From Saposhnikovia divaricata (Eukaryota; Streptophyta; Magnoliopsida; Apiales; Apiaceae): DNA of 64,000 nucleotides. The stretch is from NCBI GenBank assembly GCA_036435485.1, contig CM071598.1, positions 123,878,148 through 123,942,147 on the forward strand, read 5' to 3'. Shown here piece by piece: positions 34,520 through 46,075 of this stretch. Below the pieces are notes generated by a model. The model worked only from the letters and a program-made list of their open reading frames with translations, did not search any database and had not been told where the DNA came from. A program made the translations under genes and the position numbers. Every line of letters begins with the position of its first letter. Within the stretch, counting starts at the first letter, position 1.

Positions 34520-37500
34520 TGTGACGCCCCCAGATCCGGGGTCGGAGACCTAGGCGCTCACGGTCCATTTTCCATTAATAACATACCTGTTCTTGCACAT
34601 AATATATAAAACAACCATCGACCCCACAATAAAACTCACACCGCACACACACACACACAGGTTAGAGTCTCAGAAACGTCGTACACTTGATTAAGCAAAA
34701 GTAAAAGTTTCAGAGTTATTACAGACTGGATTAAATAGCATTTATGCTACCAGCAACACTTCGTTATGAAGCGGTGTTGGCGGCTTGAATGTTTGTTACG
34801 GTACACTGCCTTGCACAGGTCATACTTATAAATAAAACGTACTAACAAAAGTTGCCAACCAATCCGGCTAATGGGGCCTACCGGTGGAATCTCAACTGCT
34901 GCCTCGGGTCTAGTCACCTGCTTTCGGGCAGTCTGTCTGGGTCTTGCCATTTCTCTTAGCTGTTGTGTTTGTAAATTTGAAAACAAGCAAGAGTGAGCAA
35001 CTATAGCTCAGCAAGAAATATATGTATAAGGTAAGCAATATAACATTACATATGTTTAGCAGTTATTAAACTCGTTTGTATCAATCAGTTCTAAAATCAC
35101 TTGTCATTGTTGATAAATTTCAAAGGTGCACCAATACGTGCCCTTGTTTTCAAAGTAAACTTGCAGTTCTAGATACTGCATGAAGTCAACATCTTTCTCA
35201 TCAAAATAGAACACTATCAGCAACTTGGCACATAAGCCTAAGAAGCAGTGTCAGAGCATTTTCCAAAATGGAGGAATGGGACTTAAAGAAAACATAAAAC
35301 CTGACAGGGATTGACGATGATCAGTCGCCACATCCAAGTCCAATAATCCGCGGGTCTTCTCTACCGGTAGAAGGATAGAAACTACATCCGTAACTATCCT
35401 CGGGTGAAAACTACATCCGTAATCACCCTCGATGAAAACTACATCCGTAATCATCCTTCGGCAACACCTGGGCCGGAATAATAATTGATGGACCGCCTGG
35501 CTCACGGCCGCTTACACATCCCGGGAATCGTTCGTCAACGGTTCCCACACCTGCTAGAGTCCCTTTTTCTTTTTCTTTTAAAAACTTGATTTTGATTGAA
35601 AACTGAGTAGTTGAGGTCCGACATCAGTCGACCGATGATTCTTGAAATCATACAAGAAGCAAACCTGACCGGGGGTTTTCGAAAATGTTTTGAGTTCGAA
35701 AGAGTTCGAGTTTGAAAGTGCTAAAGGTATCTTGGATTAGCTTTGTCTTTAAAATAATGAACAATAATTAATAAATTATATTTTAAGATTTAATATTAAT
35801 AATTATAAAATAATTATTTAAATAAATAAGCTTTTAATCCAAGATAGGTATTTTGAGTATTTACGAAGATCTAAAAATAATTACTTGAGTATACGATACT
35901 CCCCGAATGACCCTTCGGGTTTTCGCAATTTAATTACGATATAATAATATACCGCTCCCCGGTCAATAGTATATACGGACCGCTACGACCTCTATTGCTA
36001 GAGTCGTTGTCCGAAGAAAACATTTCATTCTAAGTTCAAGGGGTGCAAACATATATGTGCTTATACATCTCAATTTCATCAATACTTCGAAAAACATAAA
36101 CATTTGATATGATTGAAAACTACAAACACAACAGTGAAAGTCCTTGTATATGTAAGTTTTGAAAAGTAAACTTGCCTTGGTGAGGTTGGGGTGGTCGAGC
36201 TTGCGGAGTGGAACGATCTATACATAATCAATAGCCGATCGTTAGTACCTTAACAATATCTCTTTTAATTGCGGGGTTTTAGGGGGTACAAAATTAACTT
36301 AATGACTTCGTCTTATGACACTCTAGCCCCACTATAGGTTTATGTCATCACTCGGTTACGCTCGTCACTTATTCGACTTAATTTGGTTACCACATCCGAA
36401 TCATATCCATTCCCCCTTAAATTACACTCCACTTACGACTTTTTCCCTTGCGCGAATTTTACTCTAACATTTTTATAAAATTGAAAAATACATATTGTAA
36501 TCCAATTCTTTTTGGGTAGCCTTCACCACTGCATTTACTAGCTTCTCTAATTTTTCCATGATCCTACATAAATTTTTAGAGGCTTAAATAAGGTTCACAA
36601 GGGGACCATTTAGTGCAGTCCGGATTCCAGAAACACATTTCACTTCTCAGGCCATAACTCAAAATATATACATCACCTAGTCATGAACCTTATATTTCTG
36701 AAAACTACATTCAAATACCTTTCCAACAACATATATTAGGACTTCAGGGGACAAGATTTAGGGGTTCAAAACCCTCCTACAAGACAGTACAAGTTCCTGG
36801 AAAAATACTCAGCATGCTTTTACCACTTAACCAACCAAGAATCTTACATAAACACCACAACCATCATCTAAACCACCAAGATCATACTCTACAACATACA
36901 TGGAGTTACATACACTAACCACAAGTTTAAAAATCACAGCCACAACATTTAAACTCAAGATCTACATAATCCATAACTTATATGTCCAAGATTTACACTA
37001 ATATCCATGGATCTAACATTAAACATCACAAATACTACATGGCCAAGAGGGGTGAGGGTTTTTATACCTTCTTGAGTATCTAGGAGCCTTGGGTATGCCT
37101 TACAAGTCTCAAGAACACCTTGGATGAGCTCCTACAATCTTTACAACTCAAGATCTAAATGAAAACTCAACATTATTACTATTCAACAAAACTTCAACAA
37201 TTTATATCTTGAAAACTAATGGATGAAAAGGGTTGGAATTCATAGTATACCTTCCTTATATGATGTAGAGTACCTAGGATTTTTGCCTTGAATTAAGAGT
37301 GAAGAGAAGTGGAAGAAAGAAAATTTCTTTTCCCCTTTCTAGAGCTTGGCCGAGAGCAACATTGAACAAGGGGGGGAGAGAGTTTTTGTTTTGATTTTTT
37401 GGGGTTGGTTGAATAAAGTGAAAAGTGTTGGGTGATATGTATTAGGTGTGTGTATATGTATCACATGTGCAAGTCTAGTGTCTAGACCACCATACCTCCT

Positions 37501-38013
37501 TGTCTCCTTGGACAATGTACCAACTAGTTACTATTCCTCTTGTCATCTTTGTATTACTAGTTTGCTTTCCTAACTACTTAGTTGCATGGGACTTGCATGC
37601 AATGTCATTCCTTGTATCAATATTCTTCCACCAATGCTTGTCACTTAATCTTTAATTCGTATCGTATCTTAATTAATTTCTCGTAATAATATTTTGTCGC
37701 GTAGAGATTTCCCTTGTAATCCCTTAAGTACTTAATTGTGTAAATTCCTCGAATATCCATAACTCCTTGTCATAATTCCTAATAAATCTTTTAATACTCC
37801 AATAACTCTCAAATCCCAAGTTTTATAAATCTTACTAACAATAAGACTCTTGCCTTCAACAACCTTCCCTTTATCTTACATGGTGAATGTAACAACATAA
37901 TTTCTCAGACAATCAATTTCATTAAACAACAGGGATGACTAGAAAGGTTCCAAATTGACAATGTCACATGATATTATATAAAAGAAAATATTACAAAAAT
38001 TAGGGTTCTTACA
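34520..38013 (-). repeat. 5' LTR of the nested Tekay element (3494 bp)
   Basis: It matches 22125-25555 with scattered substitutions (about seven in the first 260 bases). It has about 63 extra bases near 36775-36840. It drives transcription toward the primer-binding site on the minus strand. Confidence 0.92.
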
Positions 38014-38018
38014 GTAAA

Positions 38019-39115
38019 CCTTCTCATCATTCGAGGGGTGAGATTATTGGAACAAGATGGTATCCTCTAACAAGCAGCAGCTTGGGAGATATGATGTTGA
38101 ATTTTCCTTTCCAACTAGATACGACTACTTTGTGGAGTCTTATCAACTTGGGGAAAGGGGGACGAACTTTACGTTCAGAGTCGTGAACTTCTTTTCGAAC
38201 TTGGAGTCGTGTAAGAGGCCGAGTAGCGCCGGTCCATCCCATTGGCCCAACCATTGGCCCGGAAGATCTAACAGGACGGTAGACAAGTAAATCCGTCAGT
38301 TCTTTCTTCTACCGGTAGTAAATCTAAATTGAGCTGTACAATCTGCGACTGATCATCGTAAGGATTGGAATAACGGGCACGGTGAATACTCCAGCAAAAG
38401 TTCATCATTTAAATTCATTTATTTTCTGCAACATTATCATTGTTGGCAGTATTGGAAAGTATTTATAATTGGAATTGAAATATTTTCCTGCAAGTTCCTC
38501 TTTTATGATAAATGATAATATCTTGCTTATCTTCGACATAGCAGATATTCCCACCTATATTTGCATTTTGAGTTACCTTGTAACTTCATCGTTCATATTA
38601 TACTGGCATCATTTCCGTAAATGCATGACATATGGTTTGAAAGATACTTTTGAACTGTTATATATTATTGTTCAGTTATACATTATTATTGGTGGGCTAT
38701 TGCTCACCCTTGCTTTATTATTATATCACAACAACAGCTAGACCAGATGACTCGCACAAGGTGCACTCGACGCTGGCGAGGACGATGAGACTACCAAAGC
38801 CAAAGAGAAGCTATTGGTAGGATAGATTCATTCTTTCAGTACCAAATATATGGTCTAGTATGACTTATGCAAATGGATGGTAAAGAGTATGTATTTATAT
38901 TGAAATTCTTTTGGATTGTAAGAACTCATAATGTGATTAATAAAATTTGATTGTTACTCTAATTTCATCTCTGGGACTATAACGGGTGTGTTTTATATTG
39001 TTGTTTGGAGTCATAAAGATGTAATTTAGTTTATGTTGAAGTAAGTTCAAGTATTGTGGACATAAATGGAAACCGTAACGACCGGATCCCGGACCCTGGA
39101 TCTGGGGGTGTTACA
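38019..39115 (+). repeat. Right LTR of the outer element, second part
   Basis: It resumes at CCTTCTCATCATTCG after the GTAAA target duplication (38014-38018) and runs to GGGTGTTACA. The CTACCGGTAG and GCGACTGATCATCG words recur near 38310 and 38345. The flanking TAAAA at 39116-39120 closes the outer target duplication. Confidence 0.9.
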
Positions 39116-39120
39116 TAAAA

Positions 39121-39488
39121 CCACTTTAATATTATAACCTTAGTACTATATAATATATTATGCTTCAGTACGCTAAACTTTTTTATAATATTTTTTCATA
39201 TTTATCAATCATTTTTTGGCACAAGTACTTTTCTAGAACATATTATAATAATGAAACACAAGTTGATTTACATGAAAAATAATTTATTTTTTTAAAAAAT
39301 TATGTGTTTTAGAAAGATATATAATTAGTATGTACTGCATAAGTACATTTTACTTCGTATTTATATTATGATGTAGGAAAACCTAATAGCAGAGTAAATA
39401 AATCTCAACCATTAATTACACAAAATCAGTTCTAAGTTCTAATTGTATATAAGTTTCTAATTTGAAGCTAACCCAAAAATAGTCTTAC

Positions 39489-39577
<89 letters not shown>

Positions 39578-40070
39578 GAACATGTACATGTATAATCTAA
39601 AATAGTTTTACTTAAAAATAATAAAACGAAAATGTTTAAGTCATAAAAAAAATTAGAAATACACTCCGATGCATGCACATAAGTCTTGTCAAAAATATAA
39701 TGGAGAAGTCTTGACCATAATTTGATGTTTATTATTATAATCTTAACACATAACTTGTTTAATAATGACAAAAGATCATATGTTGAACATGTTCATAGTT
39801 GTTTCAATGATAAGATCATGGCCACGTTGGAAATAAAAAGGATTTTCCAGGCTACAAAAACAAGTAATGGAAAGGATTCGTTGAGCAATGATAAACAACC
39901 ATACCGGGATGCTAAACCGTTTTCACCTTGTTATATAAGGTTAGCTAAACCTAAATACTCGACACACAAGTACCCTCTTAAGTGAGAGTTTGGAGTTTAT
40001 ACGACTTATGCCCAAAAGCAAATATATGGTTTGTATGCTCTCTCTAAAAGGTGTTTTAGTTTTATAGATA
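39121..40070. other. AT-rich intergenic DNA with a TAA microsatellite
   Basis: Between the outer gypsy element and the Helitron I see only AT-rich DNA and the (TAA)n tract. ORFs of 87-104 codons here are low complexity or lack family features. Confidence 0.45.
39489..39577 (+). repeat. (TAA)n microsatellite, about 29 units
   Basis: An almost perfect run of TAA triplets of about 88 bases. The minus-strand poly-Leu ORF across it is an artefact of the repeat. Confidence 0.95.
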
Positions 40071-41265
40071 CTAGCTTATAGTCCGTGCTTTGCACGGTTA
40101 TTTTTAAATACTTTTAAAATTATATGATTAAACAAAATAGAGTTTTATAATTTATTATGGAATTAATTTACCTTTTTAAAATTATTTAATAAATCACATG
40201 TATTGTTTAGAACTAATAATATAAAATTTTAATATAAATTTGTTGTTGACGGGATTCGAACCAGGATTTAAATATAGAATATTCTTTATTATTAGATCTA
40301 ATGGTTATCATCTATCTACTAAATATCTAACGGTCACTATTGTTTTAAATGGTTGAACCAAACAACCAAATTATATCATTGTTTGCTTATTACATATTAG
40401 TAAAGATGTATATAGATTTTTATTATATTTTATTAATGATTGTAAGATGCGATGTGATATTATTGGTTTTATATTATTGATTGCAAGATTAGTTTTAAAT
40501 TTAAAGGTAACATGTTTTAGTTAGAAAACAAATATTAACGTTTGTAAGATATGGTACAATTTTAGGTGTTTATAAAAGGTAATTTCTATTAAAAGTAAAT
40601 GTTAAAAAGGTAATTTCCATTAAAAGTAAATGTTAAAAAGGCAATCGATTAATAACTATTTATTATATTATTATAAATAATAATTAATAAGGGTAATTAG
40701 TAAAATAACATGTTTTATTAGTTAAGGTTAAATAAGTAAAATCAACAGATACTTTCTTTTGATATGTTATAAATTTTATTTAATAATATAATTAGGTTTT
40801 ATATAATCATTATTTTCAATAATTTTTTTACTTTTAATATAATTTAATATACTCATGTTCAAGGATTATCCTCATGTTTTCTTATTATTAACAATGTATA
40901 TAGAATTTTATTATATTTTATTAATGATTGTAAGATGCAGTGTGATATTTTTGGGTTTATATTAGTGATTGCAAGATTAGTTTTAAATTTAAAGATAACA
41001 TGTTTTAGTTAGAAAATAAATATTAGCGTTTGTAAGATATGGTACAATTTTAGGTGTTTATAAAGGGTAATTTTTTCAATTAAAAGTAAATGTTAAAAAG
41101 GCAATCGGCTAATAACTATTTATTATATTATTATAAATAATAATTAAGTAAGGATAATTAAGTAAAATAACATGTTTTATTAGTTAAGGGTAAATAAGTA
41201 AAATCAACAGGTACCAACCAACCAACCAAACTTTTAACGTTTCGGCTTTTATATAATAGTATAGA
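40071..41265 (-). mobile_element. Non-autonomous Helitron (1195 bp)
   Basis: On the minus strand the element starts TCTATACTATTATATAAAAGC (41265 downward), the usual plant Helitron 5' end. It finishes with the hairpin CCGTGCAAAGCACGG, a short spacer and CTAG at 40074-40071. The flanking bases are A on the 5' side and T on the 3' side, as expected for Helitron insertion between A and T without target duplication. Two diverged copies of a segment of about 180 bp (around 40425-40680 and 40910-41150) repeat within it. It has no Rep/helicase coding region and would depend on a partner. Confidence 0.85.
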
Positions 41266-41300
41266 TTAGCCTATAACCGTGCGATGCACAGTTGCTTTTA
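41266..41300 (-). mobile_element. 3' terminus of a second Helitron, abutting the first
   Basis: The minus strand reads AACTGTGCATCGCACGGTT, a hairpin with one mismatch, then a short spacer and CTAA at 41269-41266. The first Helitron begins at the very next base. The upstream extent cannot be traced through the AT-rich tract beyond 41300. Confidence 0.6.
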
Positions 41301-41339
41301 AATTTTTTAAATTATATTTTATTATTAAAATTTTAAGTA

Positions 41340-41345
<6 letters not shown>

Positions 41346-41388
<43 letters not shown>
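41346..41388. repeat. (TA)n microsatellite
   Basis: A pure TA run of about 43 bases, followed by T/A homopolymers. It may be the target tract of the element to its right. Confidence 0.9.
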
Positions 41389-41389
<1 letters not shown>

Positions 41390-41408
41390 TTAAAATTTTT
41401 TTTTAAAT

Positions 41409-41560
41409 TTTTTTTGATGAATGAATAGAGGGTATAATTATAAGACTTTTACGTATTGGGTGCCCCTGGCGGGGCCCTTTAGAATAGATAAAATATGAGG
41501 GGGACTCATTATAAGAGAGGGTCTCATTATAAGAGGGGTCTCATTTGAGCACCTCCCTAT
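41409..41560 (-). mobile_element. Partial inverted-repeat element ending in a TA tract
   Basis: On the minus strand it starts AGGGAGGTGCTCAAATGAGACC at the edge of a short TA tract and contains CCCCGCCAGGGGCACCCAATAC. Both stretches correspond to the ends and inner arm of the element at 41576-42096. The opposite terminus is not visible. Confidence 0.5.
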
Positions 41561-41575
41561 ATATATATATATATA

Positions 41576-42094
41576 GGCAAGTGCTCAAATACAAACCACT
41601 TTTAAAATAAAAACCTACAAACCAACACTAAATTAATTATATTTCATTTATTCTAAGGTTCCCGCCAAGGGTACCTTCACAAAAAATGCTTAAAATAATT
41701 GGCTCTATCCATAAAAAAAAAAAAAAAACTTGCCGTGGAAATGCGAAGCATTTAAGACAGTAAACGGATGAGTTAGGTAGTCATGAGGGCCGCAGGCCCT
41801 CGACACACCCGTCAATCGTCTATTTCCTTTACAATTGATTGCCATTCCTTACAACTTTAGAATGATAAAGGCGCGAAGCGCCGTACAAGAAGGTGCGAAG
41901 CACCGTTAACCAGTGAAATCCACTGCCACGTCATCACGTGAACAGTGATTTTTTTTTTTTGTTGGATAGAGCCAATTATTTTAAGCATTTTTTGTATTGG
42001 GGTACCCCTAGTTTGGTCATTAGATTAGCTTGAAATATTAGATTATGCTTGGTTTGTAGGTTTGTATTTTAAGGAGGTTTGTATTGGAGTAGCC

Positions 42095-42096
<2 letters not shown>
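41576..42096. mobile_element. MITE-like element with inverted repeats of about 150 bp, in TA tracts
   Basis: The left arm (AGGCAAGTGCTCAAATACAAACC) is mirrored on the opposite strand by the right arm (AGGGGGCTACTCCAATACAAACC). Arms share AACCTACAAACCAA and AATGCTTAAAATAATTGG before ending in A/T homopolymers. The roughly 230-base core is GC-richer and carries small palindromes (GGGCCGCAGGCCC, GGCGCGAAGCGCC, GGTGCGAAGCACC). It is flanked on both sides by (TA)n, so insertion into TA repeats is likely. It has no coding capacity. The superfamily is uncertain. Confidence 0.65.

Positions 42097-42097
<1 letters not shown>

Positions 42098-42172
<75 letters not shown>
42098..42172. repeat. (TA)n microsatellite
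   Basis: A TA run of about 75 bases between the MITE-like element and the copia element. It is probably an expanded target tract. Confidence 0.95.
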
Positions 42173-42174
<2 letters not shown>

Positions 42175-42187
42175 TCATTTACCCATC

Positions 42188-42705
42188 TGTTTGGCCTAAT
42201 ACACACTAATAATCAATATTAGATGAGAGAATAACAATTAAGATGATTATGCCCTTTAAATCTTCTGGTATTAAAAACCCTCTTCGTGATGTAAACTATC
42301 ACAAAGAGCTGCTAGGTTACAATAAAGATAGTTCGATGCACGATTCCCTTCTAGGGTTAACCTAACTGTATTTATAAAACATACAGCTTCGATACAATCT
42401 CTAATTGATATTCCTAATAATCAGCTATACAATGATATCAATTACAGATTGTCACACGTCTCCTAAGTCAACTCGATCTCTTTGATAGCTATCCAGTCTC
42501 CAAAGATCTCGCTTCCATGTCAATCTTCAATTGATCTCTAATATCTTTTGTTGACTTCGTACGCGCTGCTTCTAGACAGACTTTACTAAACTCTGTCCAG
42601 CTTCCGTCAGTCAGACTTTACTAAACTCTGACTTCCTTCCAGTTAAACTCTGATATTTCACTGTTACACTTAAACACTGAAACATTACATCAATTATATC
42701 TAACA
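42188..42705 (-). repeat. 3' LTR of the copia element (518 bp)
   Basis: On the plus strand it runs TGTTTGGCC...ATATCTAACA. It contains three AAACTCTG words within 70 bases near 42590-42655. It differs from the other LTR at about seven positions. Confidence 0.95.
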
Positions 42706-42720
42706 ATCTCCCCCAACTTG
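42706..42720 (-). promoter_or_regulatory. Polypurine tract of the copia element
   Basis: The minus strand reads AAGTTGGGGGAGAT directly before the 3' LTR, the normal plus-strand primer position. Confidence 0.85.
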
Positions 42721-42796
42721 TTCATTAGCAAAAATGCACAAGTTAATAGATAATTGATGATGTCAAAAACAAATAATCATATACAGTGTTTAACAA

Positions 42797-44440
42797 CTAA
42801 ACAGAGTTTAAACTGATACTTAACAAAATTACAGAAAATATGAAAAAAAACTTACAGAGCATAAATTGCTTAATCCTTTCAACATCCCATGCTGTCCTCA
42901 AGTACTCTGTTAGCAATCTCTCTTCTGCAACTTCAAGTACTCTTTCCATTTCTAGCTTGATCTCTCGAAGCTTAGAATCTGTACCATCTGTCTGATAAAT
43001 AGATGATCTCAGATCATAGATGTTGTTCTTCTTCATTTCATTTCCAAGTCTGATAAAGTATGACTTTGCTGATTCTGAATTAAATTCAAGCACAGTGACA
43101 CCCAAATCAGTTCTCAGCTTAGCACTGTTTCTCTTCATTTCAACCATTCTTCCTTTGTAATCTAAGTACTTTGGTACATATTCAGACTTGTCTTTAATTC
43201 CACAAATCATCTTTGATCTTTCCATCTGGTATCTGAGCACTTCTGCAGCTCGGTAAGTAGGACTGTTATTCACCTTGAAAATATGTAAGACATACTGCAG
43301 TTCTTCATACATCTTCAAATGAATATCATGCTCTCCAATTTTGTAAACAGTCCCATCCTCCATGAAATACAGCAGAAAGTCTTTATTTAGACTTCTTTGA
43401 TGAATCAACTGTACTGATTCCAGCTTGTCCAAATTAACTTGAAGGACACCCTTGCCTGGAGCAGCCAGTGATGAATGATCTCTAGGAGTAATATTCAAAG
43501 TTCTTTCTCTGTTTGACCCTAAACCAGCCAAGTCATGAGGTTTCTTAGCAATCATTGCTCTGCTTTGAAAAATATCACCTCCTTGAACTTTCTCAGTATT
43601 ATCAGAAATAGTAGGTCTCACAAAACCATGAATTGGAAGAGTAGTTTGTACAACATGTGTAGAAACAGAGGTTGTAACTTGCTTTAACTTCTTTAAACTC
43701 TTATCATCTTCAACAACTTTTTCTTTAAGCTTTAATCTAGCCTCATCTGCTGTTGGTTTTCCTGAATGAGACAATCTCTGATCAGCATTTACATTTTCAT
43801 TGATCTTAATGCCTTTAAGAACAGGCCTTGATTCCTTTTCAACTTTCTTCTTGAATTTCCCAGACTTAAGATTTTTCTCATGTTCAGCTTTAAGTCTTAG
43901 CTCTTCAACCTTTACATCTTCTAGAGTGACATCATTTCCATGTTCTTCAAGAAACATATTTGCAGCTAACTCTGTATCATTCTGTGGACCTTCAACAGTG
44001 TTTGCTTTAGCAGAGTTTGCTTTAGACCTTGTAATTGCTCTTTTGGTTCTATCAGATCCACCTCCATCTGCAGCATCATCCTTCCTCTCCAAGGATTGAA
44101 TTTGTTTGCAAGCAGTGTTTGCAACTTTCTCCCCCTTTTTGACATCATCAGGAATCAGGATGGAGGTTAGCAACTCCAAAGAGTTTGCAATGGAATCTAT
44201 TTTGGTAGCCATCAGAGTTTGATTTTCTTCCACCTTGGCCAATCTAGCTGAATAAGTTTGATGTCTAAGAGTAGCTTCCTTCTCCCTCTTGAAATCAATT
44301 TCAGTAATATCTCTTCGAAGACCATTAATATCTTCTGCAGCGACATCAAATCGTTTATTAAGGACTTTGACCTGAACAACAGTTGCCTTCAAACATGAAA
44401 CAATGTCAGGATTTTGAATTTCATCTGCAGCCTTTTTCAC
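42797..44440 (-). pseudogene. Accessory ORF of the copia element, C-terminal segment (547 codons)
   Basis: This is the last and longest piece of the accessory protein. The first 100 residues look coiled-coil (VLNKRFDVAAEDINGLRRDI, then a Lys/Glu-rich stretch). A low-complexity basic-acidic middle follows, and a better-folded region from about residue 330 (LDKLESVQLIHQRS, FMEDGTVYKIGEHD). The last 18 residues (KFFFIFSVILLSISLNSV) are hydrophobic like a membrane anchor. They follow a GTAAGT splice-donor-like site, so they may be intronic read-through. Sireviruses often carry an env-like or otherwise undefined gene here. It is joined to the segment upstream by a frameshift near 44455. Confidence 0.65.
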
Positions 44441-45159
44441 AAAGTCTGCTGCCCTGCCAATTGGAAAAATGCAGTCTGATTGATAGGAACCTCAGGACCA
44501 GACACAGGATAGGCTTGCACCTTGGCATTAATTTGTACTGGTGCACTCAGCAAAGAATCAGAGTTTGCACTGCTTTCACCTTCAAGTTCAACACTTGCAG
44601 CTTTAGCATTGTCAGCCATAGTTTCTGCAATTTCTTCTGCAGCCTTGTCAAGATTTTCTTCATGTTGCTCAGGCTCAGCAACAGAGTTTGCATTTGTGTC
44701 ATCAACAGGCATAGGCTGAGAAGTATCCTTGGTTGCTTGATCAACCTCATCACCTCCTTCAACAATTTGGTGAGCATCTGAGATTAACGCTGTATGTGAT
44801 GCTAAAGTTTCAGTAATGACACCTGTAGGTTGATCAGGTGCACCAGTTTCTTCAGATTGAGCAAAAATAGATGAGATAGGATCAGAGAATGGTATGAATG
44901 AATCAAGAATATCATCCATTGGAGAAAAGCCATCTCTATTATCCTCTTCTGCAGGCATTTTATCCTCTGGAGGCATTTCAACCTCAGCAGGCATATCAAC
45001 CTCTGCAGGTATATCTTTTTCAGCCTCAACAGTAGGTGTTTGCTGTGAAACCACCTCTGGAGCTTCAACATTTTCACCATCAGAATCAGAGATTACTAGT
45101 TTTCTCCTCTTAGCTAGAGGCACTTCATCTGAATCCTCTTTACTAGATTCTGCCACCAC
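44437..45159 (-). pseudogene. Accessory ORF of the copia element, acidic middle segment
   Basis: A 240-codon frame, strongly acidic and low complexity, with short imperfect repeats built on PAEVDMPAEVEMPPEDKMPAE. A basic KRRK patch lies near residue 20. Upstream of its first Met the same frame encodes RRKIQRAKRPK, a second basic nuclear-localisation-like cluster. It follows the proline-rich segment after a frameshift near 45230. No enzymatic domain is visible. Confidence 0.6.
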
Positions 45160-45199
45160 AGAGGGTGATTTAGGTCTTTTTGCTCTTTGAATCTTTCTT

Positions 45200-46045
45200 C
45201 TAGCATAAACAGCTCCAGGAGATGTCTGTTTTGCTTTGGTGTTTCTCTATTGTCTTCTTAGCTCTTGCATGTCTTTCAGTAGTTGCTGCTGATTGCTTTA
45301 CTCTACCTCTTTTTGCTTTAGGCTGTGGTTGAGATTGTGATGGTTCAGTGTTTAGTTGTTGAGTGTGTGAAGATTGTTTTGTGATTGGAGATTGAGGATT
45401 TTGGGTTGGAGCAGTGTTTGTGATTGGTGATGGAGTGTTGTGAGTGAATGCAGGTTGTGGTTCAGGGATAGTGGTTTGGTTTGAGGTTGCAGGTTGTTGA
45501 GTAGGTACAGTGTGGGTAGGTGATGTAGATGGTTCAGTGTTTAAGGTTTGAGTATGATCAGTGTTTAGTGGTTCAGGGTCTGGTTGTGGTGGTTCTGGTT
45601 GAGGTTGGTTGAGAAAATTCTGCAAAGCAAGTGGCAGAACAAAGACAGGTAGGTTTTCTTTACCAGCATCCTTATTAGTCATATCAGAGAATATTCTCTT
45701 GTTGACTCTAAAAGGCTGAATTACATCAGCCTCAACAATTTCTAAACCAGATACACAAGCAGTGAATAGCATTTGACAAAATCGAGCAAAATAAACTGTA
45801 GTAGACTCTGACAGTTTATCACCTAGATTCATTAGAACATATCTACCAAAATCAAAATTACTACCATAAAGTAGAGAATACCCGATTTGTAGACTGTCCA
45901 TTGGAATAGCATCCCAGTTAGTGACCTTCTTCTGGAATGTTCTTGTGATGCAGTCGAAGAAAAAATTCCATTCCTTCCTGAGATTAGGCCTCTTTACACT
46001 GCCAAGCCTTTCAAGAGAATCCATGTAGCCTATCTCCTGTAGCAT
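45200..46045 (-). pseudogene. Accessory ORF of the copia element, folded plus proline/threonine-rich segment
   Basis: The first 150 residues look globular (WNFFFDCITRTFQKKVTNWD, YVLMNLGDKLSESTTVYFAR). The next 110 are rich in Pro, Gln, Thr and Ser (PQPEPPQPDPEP) and end in a basic patch. The start listed is internal; a TAA at 46078-46076 separates it from the N-terminal piece in the same frame. This globular domain resembles the conserved N-terminal part of retrotransposon-associated proteins often annotated as uncharacterised in plant genomes; that comparison is from memory. Confidence 0.6.
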
Positions 46046-46075
46046 TTGTCTCAGTTGAGGTTCACCAACATAAGC

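Larger units (their letters stand above)
22125..38013 (-). mobile_element. Nested Tekay/Del chromovirus-type Ty3-gypsy element
   Basis: A 15.9 kb insertion flanked by GTAAA (22120-22124 and 38014-38018). Read on the minus strand it begins TGTAAGAACC at 38013 and ends at 22125. It has LTRs at both ends, a primer-binding site, an extra ORF, gag, protease, RT, RNase H, integrase with chromodomain and a polypurine tract. The chromodomain and long LTRs indicate the Tekay/Del lineage. It cannot be autonomous. There is a stop in the protease active site, a second stop after the protease, frame changes before RNase H and before integrase, and loss of the RT segment holding the first catalytic Asp. 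About 2.5 kb of its length is the inserted retroposon B. Confidence 0.93.
8630..39115 (+). mobile_element. Outer Tekay-like Ty3-gypsy element, split by a nested element
   Basis: Its LTRs begin TGTAAGAACC and end GGGGGTGTTACA. The TSD TAAAA flanks it at 8625-8629 and 39116-39120. The left LTR is 8630-13136. A primer-binding site follows at 13141 and a polypurine tract ends at 18721. The right LTR starts at 18722, is broken at 22124 by a nested insertion, and resumes at 38019-39115. Without the insert the element is about 14.6 kb. LTR divergence over the first 450 bases is about 11 differences. The internal region shows Ty3-gypsy pol fragments but no usable frame. The 3' untranslated segment around 18690-18720 matches that of the nested Tekay element, placing both in one lineage. 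Confidence 0.9.

Noticed and set aside
39457..39771. 104-codon poly-Leu ORF
   Set aside because: It reads through the (TAA)n microsatellite and has no coding signal outside it.
40240..40270. tRNA B-box-like word (GGTTCGAATCC on the minus strand)
   Set aside because: It lies inside the Helitron, has no A box or cloverleaf around it and no terminator; too short for a tRNA or SINE call.
44383..45190. Plus-strand ORFs of 65-132 codons over the copia accessory gene
   Set aside because: Antisense shadows of the acidic, low-complexity minus-strand frame.
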